Under the pieces are notes generated by a model. The model searched no databases, was not told the DNA's origin, and saw only the letters and a list, made by a program, of their open reading frames with translations. From Bin55 sp965199895 (lineage in GTDB: Bacteria > Pseudomonadota > Gammaproteobacteria > Pseudomonadales > Azotimanducaceae): 64,000 nucleotides of DNA. A program made the position numbers and the translations under genes. Position 1 is the first letter of the stretch, and the number at the start of each line of letters is the position of its first letter. Below are positions 16,274-25,297 of the stretch, piece by piece. Location of the stretch: contig CBDATJ010000008.1 in NCBI GenBank assembly GCA_965199895.1, forward strand, positions 155,678 to 219,677, read 5' to 3'.

Positions 16274-17608
16274 CTAGAGTATGTATCGGGACAGGTCTTG
16301 ATTCTTCACCAATTCCTTCAACTGCATATCGACATAGGTAGCGTCGACGTGGAGGGTCTTCATGGTGTCTCCTCCCGAGTAAGAAATTTCCTCCATCAGC
16401 CTTTCTAGGATGGTGTGGAGTCGACGAGCACCAATATTTTCGGTGTTCTCGTTCACTTCAGAAGCTATTTCCGCAATGCGTGCAATGCCATCATCCGAAA
16501 ACGTCAGCTTAACTCCATCCGTAGACATTAGATCTTGGTATTGTTGGGTCAATGATGCGTTGGGTTCAACCAAAATGCGTCGAAATTCTTCCGGAGACAA
16601 TGCGCTGAGTTCTACTCGAATCGGTAAGCGTCCTTGAAGCTCTGGGATCAAATCCGAAGGTTTTGAGAGATGAAACGCACCTGATGCAATAAACAAGATA
16701 TGATCTGTCTTGATCATGCCATAGCGAGTCGAGATGGTACAACCTTCAATCAGTGGAAGCAAGTCTCGCTGTACTCCTTCTCGGGAAACATCCGTTCCGT
16801 GTTCGTGACGCTTGGCAACTTTATCTAGTTCGTCTAGAAAGACGATACCAGTTTGTTCGACAGCGTCGACAGCTTGGGTCTTGAGTTCATCTTCATTGAT
16901 GAGCTTTGCGGCTTCTTCTTCCTTGAGTCTTTTTTTCGCATCACCGACTCGAAACTTAGCTCTCTTTTTCCGACCACCGGACATAGAACTAAACATTTCT
17001 TTGATGTTGTTCATCGCGTCTTCCATTCCTGGTGGTGCAAGGAATTCCATTCCAATCGGAGATTGATGGTCGGAAATTTCGATTTCAATTTCTTTATCGT
17101 CCAGTTTGCCTGCTCGAAGGTCCTTTCTCATCTCCTCATTCCAATTCAGCGATGGAACACTTGAAGATGAGGTATAGCCGTAGTTGCTTTGAGGTGATAC
17201 CGTTAAAGCTTGCAGGATTTTTTCTTCAGCAGCTCGTTTTGCTGCTCCTTCGGAATAACTCATAGCATTTTCGCGAAGCATCTTGTAGGATGTGTCGACG
17301 AGATCTCGGATGATCGATTCAACATCGCGACCCACGTAACCGACTTCAGTGAATTTAGTTGCCTCTACTTTGATAAAGGGAGCATTGGCTAATCGAGCTA
17401 AACGGCGAGCAATTTCTGTCTTACCGACACCCGTCGGTCCGATCATCAAGATATTCTTCGGGGTTACTTCTTCCCGCATCCGATCATCTAGTTGCATTCG
17501 TCGCCAGCGATTGCGAAGGGCAATAGCTACGGCTCTTTTGGCTTGGTCCTGACCCACAATGTGTTTGTTGAGTTCGTGGACGATTTCTCTGGGGGTCATG
17601 ACACTCAT
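16274..17608 (-). CDS. hslU: ATP-dependent protease ATPase subunit HslU (ClpY)
   Basis: 444 residues. AAA+ unfoldase that feeds substrates to HslV. Walker A GPTGVGKT (57-64), Walker B VFLDELDKVA, an inserted I domain between them, the pore GYVGRD loop, and the conserved C-terminal DLSRYIL tail that docks into HslV. ATG 17608 overlaps the hslV stop as ATGA. Confidence 0.98.
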   Translation of the reverse strand: MSVMTPREIVHELNKHIVGQDQAKRAVAIALRNRWRRMQLDDRMREEVTPKNILMIGPTGVGKTEIARRLARLANAPFIKVEATKFTEVGYVGRDVESIIRDLVDTSYKMLRENAMSYSEGAAKRAAEEKILQALTVSPQSNYGYTSSSSVPSLNWNEEMRKDLRAGKLDDKEIEIEISDHQSPIGMEFLAPPGMEDAMNNIKEMFSSMSGGRKKRAKFRVGDAKKRLKEEEAAKLINEDELKTQAVDAVEQTGIVFLDELDKVAKRHEHGTDVSREGVQRDLLPLIEGCTISTRYGMIKTDHILFIASGAFHLSKPSDLIPELQGRLPIRVELSALSPEEFRRILVEPNASLTQQYQDLMSTDGVKLTFSDDGIARIAEIASEVNENTENIGARRLHTILERLMEEISYSGGDTMKTLHVDATYVDMQLKELVKNQDLSRYIL

Positions 17609-18147
17609 GGATTGGGTAGTTCCTCGATAGTAGTATTGTGGTTGGTATAGATGCAGATATCAGCGGCGATGCCAAGAGCGGTCGAGACAATGTCACGAGC
17701 GGACAAGTGGGTGTGTGCAAGTAACGCTTTTGCAGCTGCTTGGGCATATGAGCCACCCGAACCAATACAAATCAATTCGTCATCGGGTTCAACCACGTCA
17801 CCTGTTCCGCTAATCAACAATGAGGTTGCTTCGTCAGCAACGATCAGCAACGCTTCGAGTCGTCTCAGTGCCCGGTCTGCACGCCAGTCTTTCGCGAGTT
17901 CAACTGCAGAGCGAGCAAGATTACCTTGGTACTTTTCCAACATGCCTTCAAATCGCTCAAACAGAGTAAATGCATCAGCTGTCCCTCCAGCGAAGCCAGC
18001 AAGGATTTTGTCTTCGTGCAATTTGCGAATTTTGACCGCTTCTCTCTTGATCACGGTATGACCAAGCGATACTTGTCCATCTGCTCCCAGAGCCACTTTG
18101 CCGTCTCGACGAACACATACGACGGTTGTACTACGGATTTTGTTCAA
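17605..18147 (-). CDS. hslV: ATP-dependent protease proteolytic subunit HslV (ClpQ)
   Basis: 180 residues. Proteasome-beta-like peptidase whose N-terminal threonine is the nucleophile (TTVVCVRRDG). Start is TTG 18147 with GAGGA nine bases upstream, which leaves a short leader MNKIRS before the catalytic Thr that must be removed. E. coli HslV has only the initiator Met there; longer leaders are known in some relatives. Coupled to hslU, 37 bases after ftsN. Confidence 0.96.
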   Translation of the reverse strand: MNKIRSTTVVCVRRDGKVALGADGQVSLGHTVIKREAVKIRKLHEDKILAGFAGGTADAFTLFERFEGMLEKYQGNLARSAVELAKDWRADRALRRLEALLIVADEATSLLISGTGDVVEPDDELICIGSGGSYAQAAAKALLAHTHLSARDIVSTALGIAADICIYTNHNTTIEELPNP

Positions 18148-18184
18148 TGTATTTTGTCCTCATGCGAACAATTCATTCGATAAT

Positions 18185-18802
18185 TTAGGGGGGTGTTTCT
18201 CTTAAGGGAACAAGAAAAGTTGAGATATTGCGTTGTGCTAGTCGCTCTGAATCGTCTTCACTCTGCTCGATTGTCGAGTAAGGTCCGACAATCACGCGAA
18301 ACGGCACCGGTGTATCGGAATCTGTTACTTCCGTCATGTAAGCATCGTAGCCTTCCAGCAACAAAGAAGCTCGAAACGAATCTGCATGCTTCCGTTCACC
18401 AAATGCACCAGTTTGCAGCACATATCCCGTGATGCTCTCGTCCACTCCAGGATCTGCAACCACTTCTTCTACGTTTTCGTCTATGACGGGTTCTGCAGTG
18501 ACTTCGATAGCAACATCTTCTTCAGGTTTCGGTTCTGAGGGAGTATCCTCTCCTCGATAGAAGCCGACTCGATTCGGGTCGGTTGTTTCTAGCCTTTCTG
18601 GAAATTCAAACTCCACATTCGGGAACGCTTTGTCTATATCGGGGAACGTAGCAGTAACCTGTGAGTCTGGGGTAAATAACTGATTGCCCACGTAGAATGT
18701 GGCAGCACCCAGAACGAGTCCTACAAAGATTCCACCCAGGAATGAAGGTGCTACCACTCTCGTAGCTACCCCCGATGAGGGCTTCTTTTTGCGCTTAGCC
18801 AA
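18185..18802 (-). CDS. ftsN: Cell-division SPOR-domain protein FtsN
   Basis: 205 residues. Short basic cytoplasmic tail, one membrane helix (about 20-42), a proline/acid-rich periplasmic linker, and a C-terminal SPOR domain (about 125-200, beginning YVLQTGAFGERKHADSF) that binds denuded septal glycan. FtsN triggers septal peptidoglycan synthesis. TTG start with AGGA eight bases upstream. Position directly before hslVU is the usual one for ftsN; argS, which often precedes it, is not here. Confidence 0.88.
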   Translation of the reverse strand: MAKRKKKPSSGVATRVVAPSFLGGIFVGLVLGAATFYVGNQLFTPDSQVTATFPDIDKAFPNVEFEFPERLETTDPNRVGFYRGEDTPSEPKPEEDVAIEVTAEPVIDENVEEVVADPGVDESITGYVLQTGAFGERKHADSFRASLLLEGYDAYMTEVTDSDTPVPFRVIVGPYSTIEQSEDDSERLAQRNISTFLVPLRETPP

Positions 18803-19993
18803 CTAAGGATTCCTGCAGGTTTTGACGTAGCAATGTGACTGTCGAGTACCTATCACGGCAAATTCGCAGTGAAAAATCTCGAACTGCAAGTAGCTGGGTA
18901 CTGAATTTGTGTGGTTATAACCTATTTGTATGGTCAAAGTGTGCATAAATCAACTTATACTCGTGAATTTTCTAAACAATCTGCACTAAAGTGCATCAAT
19001 GAGATCCTACGTCCTTTTCTTCGTCTGAATATGAAAATAGTGTGATCCCTATGATCCCCAATCTGCCTATATTCAAGTGTTTTCTATCCATCACATCAGA
19101 ATCCTCAGGTTACATGGTTCGAGATATTTTTGGACCAAGCACGGGCGCATGATGGAGAAATATTATGACTAAATTTACTAACTTGAATTCAGGCTGGATT
19201 CCACATGTTGACGAACAGCGCGTGGTCTTCAATCAATGCTCGATGAGCATCTGATTTGTGGCATCAGCTCTGTTCGAAACCAAGATTGACGAAGTGCATC
19301 CGCGCTGTCCAACCATACAAACTGAAGATCCTGCACAAGACCTGTCATCGAACCGAATCACTGAAATTTGAATGCCAAGAGATCCAATCCTAGACTATCT
19401 CTTGAACACGACAGGATGATCCGAAGCCAGCGACGACAGGTTCGATTGTTGGCATTGAGATAAGTACAAGCCATATCCCGACCAGCATCATTATGGAAAT
19501 TCAAGGATAGGCGAACCCTAGAGCCAAGTTACCTGAAAAGCAAACCGGAGATCCGCGTGCAAGGGAGAATACCATGAATTCATTGCAGCAAAATTCTATC
19601 TCAGAAAGCAATTGGAAACTCAGATCCAGACAAACGGATGCTGGCGTTGTACCCATGAGGTGAGGAGTCGGACGACTATCATGAAGAAACGACCGAAGAG
19701 GGTAGCTATGACACCATGATCGATGGGTGGTTGTTGATGTTTCTGATCAATGTACTGCGAACGGTCCGAGAATCTTTCAACAAGAACGAGACCAGCTATT
19801 CGTGCGCATTGCACGAAGGGACTACTGATTCAATTTCGTTAGTACTGAACGATGATGCCGCAGCGGCTCAATCGAGAGCGCATTACAGGATCGATGACTC
19901 AGTCAGCGATGGAACACGCACAATACCTATGTGTCAAACGTCTATCATAGATACTTGTATTCATCTCCAAAACACTGGGGTCGGAGATCGACT
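18803..19993. other. 1.2-kb stretch without a recognisable gene
   Basis: Between divergent ftsN and PBP1A. All frames are broken by frequent stops except 19716-19997 (+, 93 codons), which has no recognisable motif, no ribosome-binding site and an odd composition. A short inverted repeat TGCACT-AA-AGTGCA lies near 18990. I find no tRNA, RNase P, tmRNA or SRP RNA signature. It may be a decayed gene plus the two promoters. Confidence 0.6.
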
Positions 19994-22525
19994 TTGATCT
20001 GGTTAAAGATACGCAAATTAATCCAACGGTTAAAAACCAATAGAGACGACTTTAAACCGAGTCAGTCCAAGAAAGCTGGGTTGAATGAAGACCATAAGCG
20101 GATCCTAATGTGCCTGTTCAAAGTAGGTGTGTGGTTAAGCGCATTCGGAATGACCTCATTTGTTCTCGCTATTTGTGGAGTTTTCTTGTATCTGGACCCA
20201 CGCAATCCAGAGGCTGCGACCTACCGCAACTACCAATACGAGCAACCGATGAGGATTTTTTCTGCAGAGGGTGCTTTGCTTGCGGAGTTCGGAGAACGCA
20301 GACTCATCCCCATCGATATTGAAGATGTTCCTGATTTGTATCTGCGAGCGGTAGTAGCAACGGAAGACAAACGTTTTTATTCACATGGTGGCATTGATTG
20401 GATCTCATTTGCCAATGATGCTCTCGATTTTGTTTTCACAGACAACGCTAAACGCGGTGCATCAACAATCACGATGCAACTCCCTCGAAACGTCGCTGAT
20501 TTGACTCGAGACCAAACCATTGTTCGAAAGTTGCGTGAGATGTTGTTGGCGATCAGAATTGAAAATGATTTGACCAAAGAAGAGATTCTCGAGCTCTATG
20601 TCAACGTTGTACCTTTTGGTAAGCGAGCACACGGTGTTCAAGCTGCTGCGTTCACCTACTACGGCAAACCAGTAGACAAGCTAAATATTGCTCAAATAGC
20701 CATGCTTGCGGGTATACCCAAACGTCCAGAAGCGGGTAACCCCATCAACGGACCAGAATACGCAATGAATCGTCGTAATTTGGTGTTACGCCGCATGCGT
20801 GATGATGGTGTCATCACCGTTGACGAATATGAAACTGCTCGACAACAACCCCTTAGCGCCCGTGTCCATAGCAGAAAGCTTGACTTACCTGCTCCCTACC
20901 CGGCTGAAGTCGTGAGACAAGAGATGGTTGAGCTCTTTGGTAAAGAGATTTATTCGGGTTACTCCATTTACACCACCATCGATCATGAACATCAACTTGC
21001 GGCTCAGAACGCTCTCAGAACTGAACTGGAAAACTACGATCGTCTTCGAGGCTATCGAGGTCCCGAACGACACATAGAAGATGTCGAAGACGAAAATGCT
21101 CGTGTTCGTTATTTGAATGAACTGAAGAGTGAAATTGATGTGGGTTTGTTAGTTCCTGCGGTTGTTACTCATGTAGCAGAACGGTCAATCCAAGCCTTGT
21201 TGCGCAACGGTACCGAGATTACAGTTCCGTGGAAAGGGCTGTCTTGGGCAAGACGCTCTCTCGGATCTGCGGGAGTTGCACGACGACCTCGTAATGCTGG
21301 GGAAGTCGTTCGCGTAGGTGACGTGATAAGAATCAAGGCTAACGATGAAGAGCAGTGGAAACTGACCCAAGTGCCAGAAGTACAGGGAGCGATCGTTGCG
21401 ATTGAACCACGTACGGGTGCGATCACAGCCATGGTTGGAGGTTATAACTTCAACATTTCTCAATACAACCACGCGACCCAAGCAAAACGACAACCGGGGT
21501 CAGGCTTTAAACCGTTCGTCTACACCGCAGCATTAGCTAACGGAGTGACTCCCGCTTCTATCTTTTTGGATGCACCCTTAGTCTTCAACGACGAAGGACT
21601 TGAAACTGCTTATCGCCCACGAAACTTTAGTGGTACCTATAACGGTCCAACGCGAGTACGCGAAGCACTCTACCGTTCTATCAACCTAGTTTCCATCAGA
21701 GTATTGGAGACTATTGGAGCGACGCCAGCACGAGACTTCATTGAAAGGTTTGGTTTCAACGAAGAGGAAATGCCCAACAACACCCAACTTGCTATCGGGG
21801 GTGGCGGTCTCGCAGTGTCTCCCTTGGATATGGCTACCGCATATGCAGTATTCGCTAATGGGGGGTATCGTGTTGAGCCACATCTTGTGGAAAAAGTAGT
21901 CTCACTTGATAATGAAGTTGTGTACGCACCCATTTATCCCACAGTTTGCGATAGCTGTGGTTACTCGGATACGGAGTGGAATCTAGAGGACTGGCAGCAA
22001 TCAGACGAATTTGAAATGACGGAAGTCGAGCATACTCCTACTGAAGAAAATGCTGAATCGGTTCTGGATCCTCGATTATCGTTTCTCATTGATTCGATGC
22101 TAAGGGATGTTGTTAAGCTAGGAACCGCTCGTCGCGCACAAGAAATCGGAAGAACAGACTTAGCTGGGAAAACTGGGACGACCAATGATGCAGTGGATAC
22201 ATGGTTCAATGGCTATCAGCAAAATCTGGTTGCCACCGCTTGGGTTGGGTTCACGAATCGAAAATCTCTAGGCGAGACGGAATATGGATCCACGCGACCG
22301 CTCACCATTTGGATGGACTTCATGGATGATGTCTTAACAGATACTCCCTTGTACACTCCAGTACCACCCGACGGAATCGTCAGTGTCTATGTCGATCCCA
22401 AAACTGGGGAAGTAGCTGCTGACGATCAAAAAGATGCAATTGCGGAGTATTTCCTCGCAGACAACGCACCAGAAAGGTCAAAGAGTCAAGATACAACCCA
22501 TGTCAAACCAGAAGACATTTTTTAG
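19994..22525 (+). CDS. mrcA: Bifunctional class A penicillin-binding protein 1A
   Basis: About 843 residues. A cytoplasmic tail and one membrane helix come first (helix near ILAICGVFLYL), then a GT51 glycosyltransferase with the catalytic Glu in ATEDKRFY, then an OB-like insert and a transpeptidase with S-x-x-K (SGFK), S-x-N (SIN) and KTG (AGKTGTT). Start chosen at TTG 19994 because GGAG lies seven bases upstream; ATG 20108 would leave almost no tail. The GT motif reads GASTITMQLPRN where relatives have Q-Q and usually A-R-N. A CDSCG insert lies before the KTG box. Unlike many relatives it is not next to pilMNOPQ. Confidence 0.93.
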   Translation: MIWLKIRKLIQRLKTNRDDFKPSQSKKAGLNEDHKRILMCLFKVGVWLSAFGMTSFVLAICGVFLYLDPRNPEAATYRNYQYEQPMRIFSAEGALLAEFGERRLIPIDIEDVPDLYLRAVVATEDKRFYSHGGIDWISFANDALDFVFTDNAKRGASTITMQLPRNVADLTRDQTIVRKLREMLLAIRIENDLTKEEILELYVNVVPFGKRAHGVQAAAFTYYGKPVDKLNIAQIAMLAGIPKRPEAGNPINGPEYAMNRRNLVLRRMRDDGVITVDEYETARQQPLSARVHSRKLDLPAPYPAEVVRQEMVELFGKEIYSGYSIYTTIDHEHQLAAQNALRTELENYDRLRGYRGPERHIEDVEDENARVRYLNELKSEIDVGLLVPAVVTHVAERSIQALLRNGTEITVPWKGLSWARRSLGSAGVARRPRNAGEVVRVGDVIRIKANDEEQWKLTQVPEVQGAIVAIEPRTGAITAMVGGYNFNISQYNHATQAKRQPGSGFKPFVYTAALANGVTPASIFLDAPLVFNDEGLETAYRPRNFSGTYNGPTRVREALYRSINLVSIRVLETIGATPARDFIERFGFNEEEMPNNTQLAIGGGGLAVSPLDMATAYAVFANGGYRVEPHLVEKVVSLDNEVVYAPIYPTVCDSCGYSDTEWNLEDWQQSDEFEMTEVEHTPTEENAESVLDPRLSFLIDSMLRDVVKLGTARRAQEIGRTDLAGKTGTTNDAVDTWFNGYQQNLVATAWVGFTNRKSLGETEYGSTRPLTIWMDFMDDVLTDTPLYTPVPPDGIVSVYVDPKTGEVAADDQKDAIAEYFLADNAPERSKSQDTTHVKPEDIF

Positions 22526-22559
22526 CGCAACTGTCGTGGTTGTATCGGGGGTACTCACC

Positions 22560-23276
22560 TCAGGATTGGGGTAAGAATGGAATGAGAGATTCTGCGAATC
22601 GGTTGACCGGCATACTTTGTAGCCAGACGGTTCCATGACCAGAAAGAGTCGCGAGGAAGAGACCTTCACCACCAAAGAGCATAGACTTCAACCCACCCGC
22701 TTTTTCTATCCGATAGTCGATTCCTGATTCCATCGCAACAATACAACCTGTGTCGACTCTCAATTTCTCTCCGCGGAGCTCTTTTTTGATGATCGAGCCA
22801 CCGGCATGGATGAGAACGTTTCCATCCCCAACGAGCTTAGTGAGTATGAACCCTTCTCCACCAAAGAAGCCTGCTCCTAACTTCTGTGTAAAGGCGATAG
22901 AGACCGTGGTACCGTAAGCTGCAGCAAGAAATGCGCTCTTTTGGCACAGCAAATCACCTTGGACTTTACCCAAGTTGATGAGAATGATTTCGCCCATATT
23001 GGGTGCAGCTAACCCCACCCGTTGTTTGCTAAACGCTTTGTTTGTGAAGTGGGTTAGAAAGATTGACTCATTAGTAAGAGATCGTTTTACCGCACTCAGT
23101 AGGGTGCGTAGCCCCTTAGTGGATCCGTCACCCATTCTTGCTTCAAATTCGATTCCTTCATCCATGTAGATCATCGCGCCCGCTTCTGCGATGACGCACT
23201 CTTCTGGATCGAGTTCTACGATTGCAATTTGGTGTCCACCAGTTCCTTGGACTTCACAGTCGATTACGTGAGCCAT
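22560..23276 (-). CDS. AIM24/TIGR00266-family protein
   Basis: 238 residues, almost entirely beta-strand with many glycines, in the pattern of the AIM24 (TIGR00266) family: EAGAMIYMDEGIEFEARMG near the N-terminus and GEGLFLATLSGHGTVWLQS near the C-terminus. The bacterial role is unknown; some members form trimers. Good GGAGG ribosome-binding site. Same strand as the M48 protease upstream (19 bases apart), so probably co-transcribed. Confidence 0.88.
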   Translation of the reverse strand: MAHVIDCEVQGTGGHQIAIVELDPEECVIAEAGAMIYMDEGIEFEARMGDGSTKGLRTLLSAVKRSLTNESIFLTHFTNKAFSKQRVGLAAPNMGEIILINLGKVQGDLLCQKSAFLAAAYGTTVSIAFTQKLGAGFFGGEGFILTKLVGDGNVLIHAGGSIIKKELRGEKLRVDTGCIVAMESGIDYRIEKAGGLKSMLFGGEGLFLATLSGHGTVWLQSMPVNRFAESLIPFLPQS

Positions 23277-23295
23277 GTTAGCCTCCGAGGTTCAG

Positions 23296-24693
23296 TTATT
23301 TGATGATTTTGATGTAGTCGCCCGCTCTGGGCTCACCATAGGGATGTTGGCCGTTGATCAAACGAAGCATTTCTTCTGGATATTCAACGAGTGATGTTTC
23401 TTTTGCTAGCTTAGCATAGGTGTCACTAGGTTCTGCAATGATCACCTCAATCTTCTGTATGTTCTCTTTCGCAAGATCCTCAGGCTTGATGGTACGAATC
23501 CCTTCGACAACTTTTTCCATAGCAGTTTTGAGAGAGGCTTCGTTACCTTTAGATCCGGCTTCCCCTCTAATCACAAAGTAATCATAACCACGTTTGTAGA
23601 TCACCAGTACCGATGAAGTAATTCGTGCGTCAGCGATCACTCGATTAACGATGTGATAGGTGCAACAATCTGTTTTGATTTCTTGCAGATCGCCTTCAAG
23701 CTCCATAGGTGGAAGGATTTCGCGGATAAAAGTCGAAACTGTCAAATCTCCTTCTGGGACGATACGAGTGACTTCAATCGTAGCAACGTCGCGGCCGCCT
23801 GGAGGGGTTCCGATGACACGACTACCTCTGAGTTCATAGCTGACGTTCCAGGTGGGAGGATATTCGTAGACGAGACGAATTTGTTTGTCATAGTAGATGT
23901 TCTTTTCGACTAGTCCTTTGTCAGTGGGCACACCATAGTGCAAACCATCCATCAATTCCCAAAAGTCCCCGACATCTTCGGTTACTCTATCGGGCAGCTT
24001 GTCTAGTGCATAGTTCACCACGCTGTGGAGTCGTTTGTCGTTCTTCGGGTGTGTGTCATTGAGTGCGTGGTATCGTGGAGTTTGCTTGCGGACATCTCGT
24101 GCAAAGATATCTTGATCTTTGAGCACATGAACTGTATTGATGACCTCTAAAGGGTTATAGCCAGCTTTTGCTATGACATCTGCGCCGTATTCATCCGCTT
24201 CCAGTTCGTCATCGCGTCCGTAGCCAGATACCACCATATTAGTCCATGCGTCGCTGGCCTCAAGCATTTCACCGCGACCTGTCAGTGCATAGGCAGCTAA
24301 TCCAACACTGGTGCCCAGTAACGCTGCTCTTCGCTGCTTGGCTGCATGACGTAGCGCAACGTGTCCAATTTCATGACCAATCACAGCTGCTAGTTGAGCT
24401 TCAGAGCTTAGATAAGTGATGAGCCCTCGGTTGATGTAGATATAAGCATCAGGAGTTGCGAACGCGTTGATGGTCGGGTTATCAAGTACGAAAAAGTAGT
24501 ACTGTTGGTCCCCTTCATTGGTGTACTTCAGTAGTCGTTCACCAAGCGCTTGAACATAGTCCTGCCATTCTTGGTCTTCGTAGAACTCATCATTGTCAGT
24601 AAATTCGTTGAAAAGCTCTGCGCCAGTCCCGCCGAACAGTGAGAGAGAAAAGAGCAGAGTCGCAATAGAAAGAATAGTCTTCAGAGAATTCAT
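23296..24693 (-). CDS. Secreted M48-family zinc metalloprotease
   Basis: About 465 residues from ATG 24693. Signal peptide (about 1-26), then an M48 peptidase domain with HEIGH zinc-binding motif and the downstream glutamate ligand in DELEADEYGAD. The C-terminal half lacks recognised catalytic motifs and resembles the extended tails of periplasmic M48 proteins; the last 60 residues have a weak LysM-like look (IIAEPSDTYAKLAKE). Relatives such as BepA and LoiP degrade misassembled outer-membrane proteins, so a periplasmic quality-control role is likely but inferred. Confidence 0.88.
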   Translation of the reverse strand: MNSLKTILSIATLLFSLSLFGGTGAELFNEFTDNDEFYEDQEWQDYVQALGERLLKYTNEGDQQYYFFVLDNPTINAFATPDAYIYINRGLITYLSSEAQLAAVIGHEIGHVALRHAAKQRRAALLGTSVGLAAYALTGRGEMLEASDAWTNMVVSGYGRDDELEADEYGADVIAKAGYNPLEVINTVHVLKDQDIFARDVRKQTPRYHALNDTHPKNDKRLHSVVNYALDKLPDRVTEDVGDFWELMDGLHYGVPTDKGLVEKNIYYDKQIRLVYEYPPTWNVSYELRGSRVIGTPPGGRDVATIEVTRIVPEGDLTVSTFIREILPPMELEGDLQEIKTDCCTYHIVNRVIADARITSSVLVIYKRGYDYFVIRGEAGSKGNEASLKTAMEKVVEGIRTIKPEDLAKENIQKIEVIIAEPSDTYAKLAKETSLVEYPEEMLRLINGQHPYGEPRAGDYIKIIK

Positions 24694-24843
24694 CACACAC
24701 TCACATGGTAAGCTACAGTTAACCAGTCATTAGATACATTTTGTGGCAAAAAGTGCTCGAAAAATTATGAAATCGTAATAGTGCCAGGGACACAGTACGA
24801 AGTTCTACGTTGTTGACTAAAGTAGGCAGGATTTTGAAGTTGA

Positions 24844-24867
24844 TTTAAAACCGTGCCTGAAGGCACT
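24844..24867 (-). terminator. Rho-independent terminator of rpmE
   Basis: On the minus strand GTGCCT-TC-AGGCAC forms a compact GC-rich hairpin beginning 7 bases after the rpmE stop and is followed by GGTTTT. Confidence 0.65.
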
Positions 24868-24872
24868 GGAGA

Positions 24873-25100
24873 TCAAGATTTGGAGCCGGCTTGAGTGGTA
24901 GCTCTACCAAATCTGCTTTTGAATCGTTCTACGCGTCCAGCAGAGTCAACGATCTTTTGCTTACCTGTGTAAAACGGGTGACAGCGCGAGCACACTTCTA
25001 AAGTGATGTCTTTGCACAACGTTGATCGAGTGGTAATGGTGTTGCCGCAAGAACAAGTTGCAGTCATTGTCTTGTATTCGGGATGGATATCAGACTTCAT
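24873..25100 (-). CDS. rpmE: 50S ribosomal protein bL31 (zinc form)
   Basis: 75 residues from ATG 25100, matching the conserved MKSDIHPEY start; a TTG seven codons upstream is rejected. Four cysteines (CSCG and CSRC) mark the zinc-binding C+ type, which serves as a zinc reserve in many bacteria. HPFYTGKQ and RVERFKSRF are family signatures. Divergent from priA, an arrangement conserved in gammaproteobacteria. Confidence 0.96.
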   Translation of the reverse strand: MKSDIHPEYKTMTATCSCGNTITTRSTLCKDITLEVCSRCHPFYTGKQKIVDSAGRVERFKSRFGRATTQAGSKS

Positions 25101-25244
25101 CAGTCGTAGGTGGTTCTCCAATTTAGATCGTGTATTTTATGGATTTAATCTACATCTGGATACGTTAGGCCCAACCTCGACACGCAACAGACTCTGCTTA
25201 TTTGAATTGGCAAGTGAATATTCGTTGTAAACTGTTAAAATGTA

Positions 25245-25250
25245 TATAAT
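25245..25250 (+). promoter_or_regulatory. Possible -10 element of priA
   Basis: A perfect TATAAT lies 48 bases before the priA start. No good -35 is found at 16-18 bases, so the call is weak. Confidence 0.3.
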
Positions 25251-25297
25251 CATCAGCATAAGGGCGGATACAAAAGAAGCAAAAGGAAGATGATTCC

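Noticed and set aside
19716..19997. 93-codon plus-strand frame as a gene
   Set aside because: No ribosome-binding site, no motif, and it runs into the PBP1A start region. Kept only as a possible remnant.
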